Source: Apricaphanius iberus
Lineage: Eukaryota > Chordata > Actinopteri > Cyprinodontiformes > Aphaniidae
Length of the DNA: 64,000 nucleotides
Reading direction: 5' to 3'
Assembly: GCA_028564705.1 (NCBI GenBank)
Contig: JAPXFQ010000812.1
Coordinates: 325,001-389,000, forward strand
In this document: positions 46,675-58,135 of the stretch, piece by piece
Position numbering within the stretch: position 1 is the first letter of the stretch
Layout: every line of letters begins with the position of its first letter
Notes under the pieces: model-generated
The model's database searches: none
The model's input: only the letters and a program-made list of their open reading frames with translations
What the model was told of the DNA's origin: nothing
Made by a program: the position numbers and the translations under genes

Positions 46675-47847
46675 CACTGAACAAAAAATATAAAAGCAAC
46701 ACTTTTGTTTTTGCTCCCATTTTTTACTCAAAGATATCAAATATTTTCTACATACACATATAACGATTTCTCTCAAATATTGTTCACAAATCTGTCTAAA
46801 TCTGTGATAGTGAGCACTTCTCCTTTGCGGAGATAATCCATCCCATCTCATAGGAATGCCATATCAAGATCCTGATTAGACAACATGAATATTGCACAGG
46901 TTTGCCTTAGACTGGCCACAATAAAAGTCCACTCTGAAATGCTAATTTGTATCACACAGCACAATGCCACAGAATTTGCAAGTTATGAGGGAGCGTGCAA
47001 TTGGCATGCTGACAGCAGGAATGTCCACCACGGCTTGAATGTTCAATTCTCAACCATAAGCCGTCTCCACGTCTTCAGTATTGTGGATCGAGTTACCCAT
47101 GGTGGCAGTGGGGTTATTGTAATGGAAGGCGTACGTTGTGGACGAAGAACATAGGTGCATTTTATTAATGGCATTCCTGAGGCACATTGTGGTGCCATAC
47201 ATCCAACATCACCTCATGTTGCATTATGATAATGCACAGCCCCATGTTCCCAGGATCTGTACACAATTCTTGGAAGCTGAGAACATCCTACTTCTTGCAT
47301 GGCCAGCATGCTCACCAGACATTTCACCCATTGAGCATGTTTGAGATGCTCTGGATTAGCGTATACGACAGCATGTTCCAGTTCCCGCCGATATTCAGAA
47401 ACTTTGCACAGGCATTGAAGAGGAGTGGATCAACATTCCACAGGCCACAATCGACAAACTGATCAACTCTATGCGACAGAGATGTGTTGCATGAGGCAAA
47501 TGGTAGTCACACCAGATCCTGACGGCTTTCCTGAGTCCCCAGACTCCCCCAATAAAGAACATTTCAGAGTGGCCTTTTATTGTGGCCAGTCTAAGGCACA
47601 ACTGTGCAATAATCATACTATCCAATCAGCATCTTGATTTGGCACACCTGTGAGGTGAGATGGATTATCTCAGCAATGGAGAAGTGCTCACTCTCACATA
47701 TATACCAGATTTGTGAATAATATTTTAGGGAAATGGTTATTTTGTGTAAGTAGAAAATGTTTGAGATCTTTGAGTTCATCTTGTAAAAACTGGAAGAATA
47801 AAAAAAGTGATCATAAAAAAGTGTTTCGTTCATATTTTTGTTTAGTG
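46675..47847 (+). mobile_element. Tc1/mariner element with both terminal repeats, TA duplications and decayed transposase
   Basis: The element is 1173 bp. Its ends are CACTGAACAAAAAATATAAA on the left and the complement of CATATTTTTGTTTAGTG on the right; TA flanks at 46673-46674 and 47848-47849. The inverted repeats extend inwards for over 200 bp (for example GAGCACTTCTCC on the left and GGAGAAGTGCTC on the right). Inside, a + strand transposase is readable in pieces. There is an N-terminal SRNVHHGLNVQFSTISRL-like stretch, then HGGSGVIVMEGV, then in another frame the block with HYDNAQPHV (second catalytic Asp) and the SPDISPIEHV block (catalytic Glu, the DD34E signature). The region between the N-terminal part and HGG is shortened, and frameshifts prevent a full protein. 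It is inactive but among the younger insertions here. Confidence 0.9.
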
Positions 47848-48135
47848 TAGATCATAGATTCAGGGCCCAAAACTTAAATTATTTCAGGTAATTAGTTTCT
47901 TATTTTTGAATTATTTGGGCATCCAGCCCAAAAAAGAAACAAACTGCAGAGACATGTAGAACCCATATGACTTTTCCGTGAGAGATATTGGTACAACATT
48001 TTCATTTATAAGAATTCTTTAATACATCACTGAAAAATAATGTTTACAAATATTTACACATAGGCTGTATGAGGTTGGGGAAAAAACATTTATTTAACAA
48101 ACGCTGTTAATTTACCATCCCTTGTGTCTTACAAG
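47848..48135. other. End of intron 2
   Basis: Short intronic stretch closing with a CCCTTGTGTCTTACAAG acceptor at 48135. Confidence 0.55.
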
Positions 48136-48231
48136 GTCATTATGGGAAAGAAAACCTGCGCGCTGGAGGACAAGACATGCACAACTTCATCTCTTCTGGG
48201 TTCGTCACACTCGGACGCGGTCACTTGAAAG
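48136..48231 (+). CDS. shisa6: Shisa6-type protein, exon 3 (96-nt symmetric exon)
   Basis: The exon continues exon 2 in frame (split Gly codon G plus GT) and encodes 32 residues beginning HYGKENLRAGGQD, then MHNFISSGFVTLGRGHLK. The motif FISSGFVTLGRGH agrees with my recollection of a segment in the cytoplasmic tail of vertebrate Shisa6/7 proteins. Acceptor: pyrimidine-rich, ending TTACAAG. Donor: AAAG/GTAGCC. Both ends are phase 1 and the length is 32 codons, so skipping it would keep frame. That suggests, but does not prove, alternative inclusion. It lies 8.66 kb after exon 2 and 417 bp before the next candidate exon. Confidence 0.82.
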
Positions 48232-48648
48232 GTAGCCCATCCTCTTAATGTTTGTTGTTCACTTCACAGCTCCAAGCCTAAGTTGAGAATAATGATGATT
48301 ACACTCACACGGCCACGGTGTCATGCTGTCATCCTCTTTCTGCCAAATGACTGTGCACAGGAGTGTGCCGTCAGGAACAAAATACATTGAAAGAATGTGA
48401 CTTTTGTTTTCAATAAGAGAATCTTGGACATTACAGTCCACAATGGCTTGAAGTGACATCTTGCAAAGTTCTTACACATATTTCTAAAGACAAAGTAACA
48501 AGTCCACACTCTGTGGGCAGACAGTGTGAATGGCAGCATGGCACAGTTGTAGATTTCCCTGTTATTGTGCTCTTCAATTTGAATTTTTCAGAAGTTGTGT
48601 ATGGTTGGGAATGAGGCCTGAACAAGAGACCTGTTTGTGTTTCAACAG

Positions 48649-48717
48649 CGCAGCAATCCATAGACGAATCAGGACAGATGTCCTGGCAGGGTGACCTGGA
48701 CATTCCCATGTCCTACG
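48649..48717 (+). CDS. shisa6: Probable Shisa gene exon 4 (69-nt symmetric exon)
   Basis: Between a very good acceptor (CTGTTTGTGTTTCAACAG) and a strong donor (CTACG/GTATGT) lie 69 nt that stay open in the frame left by exon 3. They encode AQQSIDESGQMSWQGDLD and then IPMSYG. Phase is 1 at both ends, so this too could be a cassette exon. I do not recall this peptide firmly from known Shisa proteins. The call rests on splice sites, frame, and position only 417 bp after exon 3. The acidic/Ser content suits a cytoplasmic tail. Confidence 0.6.
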
Positions 48718-49454
48718 GTATGTCCTCCAAACATTTCTACCTGCTTTCTGCTTTCTACCTGATAAGGGGTAGCCGTTCACAATTCACACACACGAGTGGA
48801 TCAGTGGAGTTCCACGGTCAGTGGCCCGAAATGCTTCCACTGGTGGTGGCTTGTCTGCACCTCTGAATGAATGCAAGGGAAAGCAGGATTTATGAGGACA
48901 GGTGAGGATGTCAGATATTACCAGCACTGTTTCAGTACTGCAAGGCGTGCATGAAGGCAAAATTATGTTTAGGTGTGTGTAAGGTAGACCAAATGTGAAA
49001 AAGATCTGCTGGTAATACTTAATAATAATACTACAATAATTTAAAGAAAACCACAGGTTAACATAACCATAATATTTTCACTTGGGTGCAAATAATCAAT
49101 CGGAAATTTAGCTAATTTTTTTCCTAAACCAATTATTTTTGTATATTGCAGAGCTTTCATGAGGGAAACTGTCTCTTCTGGCGGTAGCCGTTTCCCCACT
49201 TGCTGTTCCTCTCAGCTGACACACATTAGTGCCCTGATTACAGAAGCTTTCTCTTCAAGGCGAAGGTCTTGTCAGCCTCTTCTGTCGCTCATTTTTCGGT
49301 TTACCATGTAGCCGCTGGCAGCATTTCTGACCTCGCTCAAGCAGACTGACAGATGTGCACGGTGTCACAGAGGACGGCATCCTGCTCGCCACATCTGCTC
49401 TACAAACACTCAGTGACTACAACAGTCATTCGGCTTCTTCGTTTAGTTATGTTA
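48718..49454. other. Start of the following intron, nothing recognised
   Basis: Intron DNA after the probable exon 4. The later Shisa6 exons (a PPSYESAVK-type segment and the PDZ-binding EVTV end) were looked for to 64000 and not seen. Confidence 0.45.
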
Positions 49455-49650
49455 TATTGCCTTGCAAAAGATATTCAGACAATTTTAAATGTTCTGAAGG
49501 TTCTCAATATATTTGATTTGGGCATTTTTTATGCGGTGAAGTGTAAGTGTAAGAAAAAGTACATATAAAAGTTTAATTGGTGGCAGCATGGTGGTGGAAG
49601 CATCATGTTGTGGGAATGCAGCAAGGACTGGGAAGTACAGTAAGTCAGAG
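49455..49650 (+). mobile_element. Tc1-like fragment: terminal repeat joined to mid-transposase
   Basis: TTGCCTTGCAAAAGATATTC at 49457-49476 is the Tc1 end motif. At 49580-49610 it is followed by GGCAGCATGGTGGTGGAAGC and ATCATG, the usual mid-gene block. The region between is lost, so this is an internally deleted relic. Confidence 0.6.
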
Positions 49651-51189
49651 TTTAAAGGAAGGAGTAGCTAAATACAAGATTTTGTGGTTGTGGTTATATC
49701 CTGAAAGAATGCATAAAACTTAAAATGCATGAAACTCTCCAGAGTAGTTACTTATAATCTGTGTATCATCCGTGCTTACCATATTTGATCCAGAAAAACA
49801 GAAATATGAAAAAACGAAAAATATGATTTTATTTTTCTTATTTGTTTTTGAATCTCAAATAAATTCTCCTTGTTTTTCATATTTCAAATTTTTTGCTCTG
49901 ATCAGACATACAAAATAAAAAAGCAGCCTAAACGAGTCCATCCAAGGTAGAAAATAACCAATTACCAGACTGTAAACACGCGTTTTAGGCTGCAGTCATG
50001 CCTTATTAAGGATGATATTTTTATTTTTAAAAAAAACATTTAGTCCATTCCTGAAACACTTCAGTTAAATTCTGTTTACTTAAAGAAGATTTTTAATTTT
50101 AACATATTCAAAGTGTTCCTTCTTTCTGTTGTTAAATATAACAGTTAAGTATTTAACTGTTGATAGGCTCTCATAGCTCAAACATGGAAAAACGATTTCA
50201 AAATCCCTGGAAATAAATAGGTTAAAAGGAATAATTACACTTTGTATTAGAAAATTAAACATTAACAATAATAGCTCATTTTTAAAGAAATTACTTAAAA
50301 ATCTTAAATTAGATTTGAGAAAATGAGGATGATTTTCTTTTTAATTTAACAGTAAAAGCAGACCACAAAAACAGGAAGTAAAATCGTGCAACGTTTAATC
50401 TAGTCTGGATTGGTGACATCACTGCTGGAGAAATCAGGAACCGAGAGGGCGCCGCTGGTGAAATGAGAGAGCGTAGTGCGCGGATGAGAGAAGCAAGTGT
50501 AGGAAGAAAAGAACAGAGAGAAGGTTTTGAGAAAGTGAGAACAGATTTTGGTAATGTGAGGAAAATAAGTCATTGTATATGCCCTATTACAAAATTCCTG
50601 TTCTTGTGATAACTGCTTTACGCTCCATTGTATCATTTTACCCTCTCTCCACCCTGTTTTATGCTCATTTTGCTGTGAAATGTGCCCCTATATTTAAGAA
50701 AGTCAAGTAACACCACACACTTTTAAGTGAGCTCACGCGCATTAAGAGGTTTACGTAGATTGGTAGATTACTTAGATTGCGTATGGAGCCTGTGAGCTTG
50801 AGAGGCAATATGTTTGTTTAGGAGAGGTCAGTGAACAGCGCCACTTGGGGTAACAAAATCTGATAGTCGTGGCACATGTCAGAGCAATTAAATGCGGCCC
50901 CTTTTTCAATTTTGTATTTTGATCTGAGACTGAAATGTATAATCTTATTCAATTGTACCCGATTTAAAAACAGATAACAACAAATACATATATATAATTT
51001 TCATGTTTTGATTTTTGTTTGTCATCTGAAAATGTGCAGGTCGAATGATACATGGATTAATATGGATAACTCAACATTGAGTTTTCTTCATGTAGTTTAT
51101 TTTGGATTTTTATGCCATTTTCTGGCATATTTCTAAACTCATTTAGTTGCATAATGTATTCTATATTACTTACATGTCTAAATTTGTTT
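49651..51189. other. Intronic DNA without recognised features
   Basis: AT-rich. A GC-richer patch near 50430-50490 (GAGAGGGCGCCGCTGG) has no exon-like frame with splice sites. Confidence 0.4.
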
Positions 51190-51595
51190 TCAACCCTTCT
51201 GTATTTTTTCCTTTTCTTTAATCTTTTTTAATGCTTCTGTTGCTCCTTCTTTCCTTCAGTTTTGATTCCTGCAATGATTCCTGCTCTTTTTTTAATTCTC
51301 CTTTTTCTCTTACTATTCCTATTTCCTCTTCCAGTCTTTTTTTTAAACTTTTCACATGTCTCATTCCATCTGTTGTTTACTGCTCACTTCCTTTTCACTT
51401 TTCCCTGCTGACTTTTATTCATTTCAGTTATTACTTCATTTGTTTTTATGAAATCCTTCCCTCCCATTTCACTTTTTCTTTCTTTTATTTAATTCCCTTT
51501 TCCCACTTATATCCTCTGTTCTTAGTCGTTATTTTTTCATACCAGTTCTCTTTATGTTTCTGTCCTTGTTTGTGCCCTTGAGTCTACCTGATATG
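51190..51595 (+). repeat. Pyrimidine-rich (T/C) low-complexity tract
   Basis: About 400 bp are strongly biased to T and C on the + strand (repeated CTTTTTC, TTCCTTT and CTTCC motifs). This gives a long but low-complexity open frame at 51231-51581 that is not a gene. Confidence 0.75.
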
Positions 51596-52089
51596 ATTAA
51601 AACCTTCACATGTGGATAGTGATTCTCTATTCAGTTAGCTATGCTTTGAATCATCCTTTTAGAATCTGTTAACCTCCTCTGTGTGTATAATAGTCTCCAA
51701 GCATGAATGCATCACAGTGAAAAGACCAGATTTGAAAACACACTAGTCCTGGCATGCTGAATAGCAACCCTGCAGAATTTATATTTGTGTATACACATAT
51801 CACCAGTATCCAACAACGCAAGGACTCTCCGCCACTCAGACAAGCACAGACGGAGTAGAGCCCAATTTCTTCACTATCCGTCAAACGCAACGGAGAGTGC
51901 ACCTCTGTGATTGGTCAGCTCAACATCAGCCCAAGATCACAGTGGCGTGTCCGGACTTTTTTTTTTGGGTGATTGCTTTGCAGCACTAAGACACCGACGT
52001 ATGACGAATGAAAGGAAAACGTTTTTGCAATACGTGTTGGTGAAAAATTGCTGACTGAGAAGTATAAACTAAGGTCTAGGTGAGGATCT
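51596..52089. other. Intronic DNA, nothing recognised
   Basis: No repeat or exon was recognised. Confidence 0.4.
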
Positions 52090-52265
52090 CCCCTATTCCA
52101 GTTGGCGCTTAGATTAGAGATGATGCTTCTCCAGATCGAAAGGATTCAGTTGAGGTGGTTCAGTCATCTGATCAGGATGTCTTCCTGGCACCTGGTAGGA
52201 TTCCACACATGTCCCACCTGGACTGGACTGCACTGGATGGATGGATGGATGGATGGATGGATAAA
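52090..52265 (+). mobile_element. Non-LTR retrotransposon 3' end with (ATGG)n tail
   Basis: The + strand frame reads QLRWFSHLIRMSSWHLVGFH, then TCPTW, matching the conserved RSQLRW.GHL.RMP-type C-terminal motif of the teleost LINE family also seen at 18541 (inverted) and 40500. It closes in seven ATGG units at 52232-52262. It is heavily 5' truncated with internal loss just before the tail. Confidence 0.7.
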
Positions 52266-52319
52266 TAAAAGATGGATGATGTTTATTAAACCAGCTTTTT
52301 TATGCTAAAAAGCCAAACG

Positions 52320-53105
52320 TTCTTTGACCATATGACGGCCTCCCAATCCTCCTCTGGATCATCCAAGTGGTTTCTAGCAAACTTTGACAGGCCCACACAT
52401 GTGCTTGCTTAAGCAGGGGGACCTTTTGAGCGTAGCAGGAATTTAATTAAGGACAGCATAGTCAACTTTGTTTCTCTGGTCCCAGCTCTCTTCAGGTCAT
52501 TGGCCAGTTCCCTATCTTTAGTCCATGGCTGTTTCCTTAATGTTCTCGTGATCATGTGTATCCAAGGAGTTGAGATTTTGCATGGTGCCCCAGGTTGATG
52601 GAGATTTTAAGTGACCTTGCATTTACACAATTTTCTAATAATTGCTCAAAAATTTGATCTCTCCTCACCAAGCAGTTTGCCTATTGTAGGTCGGCTCATC
52701 CTAATCTTGTGCAGGTGTACAATCTTGTTCCTGGTATCCTTGGACAGCTCTCTGGTCTTGGCTATGGTGGAGGTTGCAAACTGACTGTTTGAAAGTGTGG
52801 ACAGGTGTATTTAATACAGATGATTTCAAACAAGTGCAATCAATACAATTAACAAGTGGAGGATAGAAGAGCTTCTTAAAGAGGAAGTATCAAGTCTGTT
52901 AGAGTCAGAATTCTTGCTTGTCGGTTCAGAATCATTTTTTTCTGCACCGTTATACAAAAAAACACTGATTTCCCACATACTTTTTTACACTCTGCCTCTC
53001 ACAGTTGAAGTATATCTATGATAAAAAATTATAGACCTCTTTTATCTTTTTAAGTGGCACAACTCGTAAAGTCGGTGGCTGCCAAGTGCTTTTTTGCCCA
53101 CTGTA
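52320..53105 (-). mobile_element. Tc1-like transposon, 5' half on the minus strand
   Basis: The outer end lies at 53105 (complement of GCTTTTTTGCCCACTGTA) and the terminal repeat covers about 52960-53105. Moving left, the minus strand encodes the decayed N-terminal DNA-binding half of a Tc1 transposase. Typical landmarks on the + strand are GACAGCTCTCTGGTCTTGGC at 52743-52762, GTGTGGACAGGTGTATTTAA at 52795-52814 and CCCAGCTCTCTTCAGGTCAT at 52481-52500. The catalytic half and other end are absent. The same terminal type closes the relic at 16671. Confidence 0.75.
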
Positions 53106-53879
53106 TTCTAAAACGTCACCTTTAGCAATAACTATGATGACACAGTAGTTTAAAACCCCCAGAAAAGAAAAATCATTGAGGTTTAACAATCCCACTGTTA
53201 GCGCTAAGAGAACGTCTCTCAGGCGACTTGTGTACAAACAGTTTGCTCAGCCTCGAGGTTTTTTCATCGCTTCCTCTCTTCTCCCTGCTTGTAGCGTCCA
53301 CCGATGTGAATCCTGCTTAATTATTTTTTCATGATTTGTTCCCTGTTTTACTCTGAGGGAATAGAATCAGCCACCCCTTACCCACTTGAGGTGACCTTGT
53401 CTTATTGGGACGCTCTGCTGCCTTGCTCCCACACTCTCCCTATGCTGTAATCCCTCTGGGCTACAATGTCTCTCCATGTGTGGCAGAGCATGAGTGCAAA
53501 TGGAGGGGTGTCAGAGTGCGCCAAGAAGGTATCTCTTGCCCCCGTTTTACCTTCTTCACTGCCTGTTTCTGCCTCTCCGGCTTCTGTTTGTTGCGTAAAG
53601 TTGAGGAGACTGTAACTTTAAACTCTGAAAATCACAGATCGATGAAATCTTGTCATGTGAAGTCATCAGCTCAATGCACTGGCATGCTCACAAAGCTGCC
53701 TCACATTGATTCAATCTAAAAGCGGTGAGTCACACTCTTTGGTTTCTTGAAATTTTAAACTGCAGCTACCTAAAACCACTTCAATATTTTATGACTTCAT
53801 CTGAAAACGGTAAAAAAAATACATTTCTTTTAAAATCGTCAACTTTAGAAATGGATACTCGTTCTTCATGAAGCATTTA
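53106..53879. other. Intronic DNA without recognised exon
   Basis: A + strand open frame at 53405-53719 has no Shisa-like motif and is treated as chance. A donor-like GCG/GTGAGT lies at 53724 without a supporting exon. Confidence 0.4.
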
Positions 53880-54040
53880 AATGTTCATGGGGCAAGAGGC
53901 AGGGGACAACATGGAATGTTTCCCAGTCCATCATTGGGAGAGCATCCAAATTCCTCGCAGAAGACCCCAAGTTTGGATTTCAACCTAGGACCCTCTTGCT
54001 GCAAAGTAACATTGCTGACAACTGTATGACCATGCAGCCC
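53880..54040 (-). repeat. SINE copy, minus strand
   Basis: GGGGCAAGAGGCAGGGGACA, AAGACCCCAAGTTTGGATTT and GACCCTCTTGCTGCAAAGTA are in the same order as in the SINE at 24341-24727. Internal sequence is missing. Confidence 0.6.
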
Positions 54041-54689
54041 ACAATTATCAGGGTCACAAGAAGTTAGTTTACCAAAACAAAGTGATAGTATGAGTACTAT
54101 CTATAAGGACACCCATGTGCAGGAAATAGGTACAGCTACCCTATATTGTCAGCAAATCCAAGCATACAGCATACTGAGGTGAGTAAATATTAATCGCTAC
54201 AGGCAGAGCACGTGCATTGTGCAGTTACGCTTAGGTTGCTTCATTATTGTTCCATTGGCCCAACAATTAAATAGTGCCTAAGTCGGTTTGGTTGCAGTGA
54301 CTCGTATGCGCAGTATGTAGGGATAGTGTCATTGTGTGATAAGGTACCCTGCTTTTTCTGCTTGTATAAGGGCACATCACCAAAGAATATATCTGTCCGG
54401 GCAAACAAATAATAACAGAAAATTTCAGAAAGTGACACACTTTCACTATCAGCAGTCTGACAATGAAAAAATGCCTCCAGGTAAGATGTGAAGATGCTTT
54501 CCTCATTTTATAAATCAAAGATACCAGTCAACAGTCACAGTTGTTAGTGAATGTTAAAATAAGTTTCTGCAAAATTTGAAGACAAATCACAGTGTTATTT
54601 TTAACTGACAGGTTGTACAATAAGACCCTAAAGGCTGTAGGACGTCTCTCAACATTTTTCTTTTGGAGATTTTCAAAGTTAATTTTGAC
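54041..54689. other. Intronic DNA, nothing recognised
   Basis: No features identified. Confidence 0.4.
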
Positions 54690-54870
54690 AAAAAATAATA
54701 ATTTAATTTTAGTCTTAGTCTTTTGACTAAAATTTATTTTAGTTTTAGTCAAGATTTTTGTCTAATTTTAGTCAACGGAAATTGCTTGCCATTTAAGTTG
54801 ACAAAAATTGCAAGCAACTATATGTTTTTAAATTTTCGTTTAGTTTTCGTCTAAAAAAATGTATTTGTGA
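54690..54870. mobile_element. TTTTAGT-rich MITE remnant
   Basis: Repeated TTAGTC, TTTTAGTC and GACTAAAAT motifs, including inverted pairs, identify a teleost MITE built of short AGTC/GACT units. The ends were not resolved. Confidence 0.5.
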
Positions 54871-55689
54871 TGAAAATCAAACGAAAATATTTAATCAAAA
54901 GAATTATCACTGGATCCTTTGAAACTTGGCACCTTCCGTGGTACAAGTTTGTTTTGTCTGAAAAAAATAAGAACAAGTCTGGGGGTCTTTTTTCGTTTTT
55001 CAGAGTAAAGGACAGGTTAGTCAAAGGAAATCAGAATAAACAAAGTGTCATTCAGCTCCAGAACTCCAAGGCTTCATATTACAGGATTGATATCACAAAC
55101 AAAAATGGATCTCAGACTCTTATCAAAGAAATATTATAAATATCTTAGAAAAAGACAAAAAAATCTAAAATATTTGCCAAACAAAAGGTAAAGAGAACCT
55201 CATAGAGTGCAAAATGACCAGATCTAAGCAGTAAAAAGTTACCAAAGCCCCTACTATAAATAACGGAATCAGATTTTTTAAAATATGTGCAAAAATATTC
55301 AAACACAGAACAGTTCACACCCCCTGGCTGTTCTGGGTCAGCTGCACAGATCTCACCATCACAGAAAAACAGAGCAGCAAACACAATTTATATGTCATGG
55401 AGAATTTTTATTTATTGAATTTTAATAACTGCTTATTTACTTACATCCACAGCTGCCAGTTTTTAACAGACTGGTTGAAGAATAAAAGAAACAGACATGT
55501 TGCAGTGGTTCAGTGAAACTGGAATGTGTCAGATCTGGACTGTTCCAGGTTATAATGTTAAACACTTCATAAAATAACAGAATGCATGTTCTAATGCTGT
55601 AATTCAGACTGCTATATCTTCATTATACAACCCAAAATCTTCAAATGACCAAACTCCTAAAACAATATTTAACCTTGCATCTGACCTTC
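54871..55689. other. Intronic DNA, nothing recognised
   Basis: The + strand open frame 54867-55139 is A-rich and has no family features. Confidence 0.4.
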
Positions 55690-56130
55690 CTGATCTGTGA
55701 GTTTATGTAAACCCTTTGTTGCTGCAGTTTTCAGGCCCTATTAACACAGTGATTGGCCTTTATCAGGTCATTTTAAGTCAGTGCAGCATTTGCCAAAGTG
55801 GCAATTTCCGCCTCTTTCTCAATGAGCTTGATTCATACCAGCGGGGAGACGGTCCTCTCACGATGCACAAATCTGCAACCGCCAAATGCACAATGCAAAC
55901 TGATTCGTCTCCTCATCTCCCCTGTCCGTTAAATGGCAGGCTAATGAACCTGATTAGTCCTGTTACATGAAACTCACACACTGAGAATACCCACAAGTCC
56001 TCCCAGTCACACGGGCAAGCATGATAATTGAAATTCATTCATTGCATCCTGACACACACGGAGATAGCCTCTTAATACTCTGTCTCATCCAGCGGCTCCT
56101 CATGCATTATGTAGAGCATGTTTGTTTAGA
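55690..56130. other. Candidate conserved non-coding element in a Shisa intron
   Basis: About 440 bp of high-complexity, repeat-free sequence with homeobox-type cores (CTAATGAACCTGATTAGTCC at 55941-55960, TGATAATTGAAATTC at 56020-56034, TTAATAC at 56092-56098). The composition differs from the AT-rich flanks. It resembles a developmental enhancer or other conserved element, but conservation cannot be tested here. Confidence 0.3.
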
Positions 56131-56789
56131 GAAATCTCATCTGAAGAGTTCACTGTAAGGAAGGTCAGCTCATGTTATCTCCCATACTAAACACTCTTAT
56201 CTCAAACTAGAAATACATCCAGTCTATTTATATTCAGGCATTTATTTGGCTGCTTGCAAATACTTTTGCATGAACTTTCAAACTTAAAGAACCACTTTTA
56301 GAAACTCCTGATATAATAGATATGAGAAAACATTGTCTGAGATACTCTCACCCTTTTGAGCTTACAGTTATTTACCAGATATACGTTGTAGGCTAACTTC
56401 AGTACGTTTTGAAAGCTCACTGTTTTGAATTCAAAGAGGCTCTTTTGTTGAATTAAACCGCTTCCAATCAGGATTTAATCCTTAAAACAAAAAAGCCTGA
56501 TGAATCTGGAAAGTGGAAAGAAAAGTGAACATAAAAGGGGAGTGCGTGGCAAATTTATTTACCAACAAAAACTGTTTCAGAAATGCTTAACGGAACAAAC
56601 GCTCAGGGTAAATATGACTGTGAAAAGTTACGCAATCTTCAGATGTGCAAGTGCTAAAATTGCTTTCCACAGAGCTGTAGATGAGTGTTATCGTCACTTA
56701 TCTCTCACAAAAGTTAGCTCAGAATACAATCCCTCCATTCTCCTAGGATGTTGTGCGAGGATCTATGATTCAACAAGCTAGGAAGACAA
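56131..56789. other. Intronic DNA, nothing recognised
   Basis: The 93-codon open frame at 56500-56781 has no recognisable domain. Confidence 0.4.
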
Positions 56790-56939
56790 CAGTGCTTGCA
56801 AAAGTGTTCATTCATCTTAACCTAGTACACGTTTTGTCATGTTGTAACCACAACTTGTATGCCTTCTCTTTTTTTTTTTTACGAATTAATATCTGTAATT
56901 TATGACGTGCTCTTGTGCTCAACCCCTTTTGCTGTCATG

Positions 56940-57105
56940 CCCAAGTCCAGCCCTCCAAAGCTACTGTTCTGCAACTTCTGGATCCATCCCTGCTCTAACA
57001 CACCTGAATCAAATGAATCCAGCTGTCTGAAGAGCTGAATGGCATCATAATGAGGGAATTCAGGTGTGTTGGACCAGGAATGTATCCAAAAGTTGAAGGA
57101 TAATA
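56940..57105. mobile_element. Palindromic MITE nested in the Tc1 relic
   Basis: The left arm (CAACTTCTGGATCCATCCC, CTAACACACCTGAATC) and right arm (AATTCAGGTGTGTTGGACCA, TGTATCCAAAAGTTGAAGG) are inverted copies. The same family is at 32110-32320. It interrupts the Tc1 5' non-coding region, whose sequence continues on both sides. Confidence 0.6.
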
Positions 57106-57712
57106 AATTATATAGGACTTGTTTTGGTTACTCCTGATGCAGAGCAGCCAGTGTATTATACATAATTGTATTATATATTAAATATAGTCCACCTATTTGT
57201 GAAGGTCCCAGAAGTTAACTAAAGAACATTAGAGAACAAACAAATCATGAAGACCAAGGAATACAGCAGAAACTTCAAGGAGAAGTTTAAATCAGTCATT
57301 TAAAGATGGAAAGAGAATAGTACAACCGCAAACCTACCAAGACATGACAATCTACATAAACTACCACACCAAGCAAGAAGATTAATAACCACTGAAGTAG
57401 CAAAGAGGCCCGTGTTAACGCTGACGGAGCTGCAGAGATCAGGTGGGAGAATCTGTTTATGTGAATCTTACAACTCTGGGGCCGTATTCACAAAGAATCT
57501 TAGGGCTAAAAGTAGGTCCTAACTGCCGAATTTAGGAGTAACTCCTTAAAAATGTGGGCGTGTCACTCTTAAATTTAGGACTCCTAGTTTCTTAAGATAA
57601 AAGTAATTCACAACCACTTTTAGACCTAAAAGTAGCTCCTAAGTCTGGGAGTCCTTAAAAGACGTCAAGAGGACTCCTAACTCCCTAAGACCTATTCACA
57701 AAGACTCCCAAA

Positions 57713-58131
57713 ATGTCTGCAGCCAGACGCAATGTGTTGGACACTCTGGATGATTCGGAATTAACCAAACAATACCGACTAAATCGTTTATTGCAGATGT
57801 GGTGCGGGATGCAATCACGTCTCCAACTAAACGTAACAATCCGATCAGTCCAGAAACTACATTTTTAGAGAAACTAAGATATTTAGCCACAGGAAAAATG
57901 CAACATTGCAACGCGGACAACTTGGGTATATCACAACCGTCTATCAGCCGATCAATCCACCAAACTCTTAAAGCGCTCTGTCGACCACACATTATCCAAC
58001 AATTCATCCGTTTCCCATTGGACATCCAGCAACTGCATCGAATTAAAGCCAATTTCATGGCGATTGCAGGTATGCCGGGGGTGCACAAAAAAGAAAACGT
58101 GCACGTCTTCCAATTTATGCAACATATGTAG
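57713..58131 (+). pseudogene. HARBI1-like Harbinger transposase, truncated and frameshifted
   Basis: The frame opens at ATG 57713 (MSAARRNVLDTLDDSELTKQ) and shifts near 57785-57799. It then continues as VVRDAITSPTKRN, LRYLATGKMQHCNADNLGIS, QPSISRSIHQTLKAL, FIRFP and AIAGMPGV. These are the N-terminal helix-turn-helix region and the approach to the catalytic core of PIF/Harbinger transposases (HARBI1 in vertebrates is a domesticated relative). After GMPGV the expected first catalytic Asp segment is absent and the frame reads unrelated residues to a stop. It cannot make a working transposase. Confidence 0.85.
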
Positions 58132-58135
58132 GGAT

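Noticed and set aside
46885..47462. Host gene with several overlapping open frames
   Set aside because: The frames are pieces of a Tc1 transposase within clear terminal repeats and TA duplications.
51231..51581. 116-codon + strand open frame
   Set aside because: Composed almost wholly of Ser/Phe/Leu/Pro from the pyrimidine-rich tract; low complexity.
53405..53719. Possible further Shisa exon
   Set aside because: The encoded peptide lacks the PPSYES-type or other tail motifs, and no acceptor in the needed phase was found.
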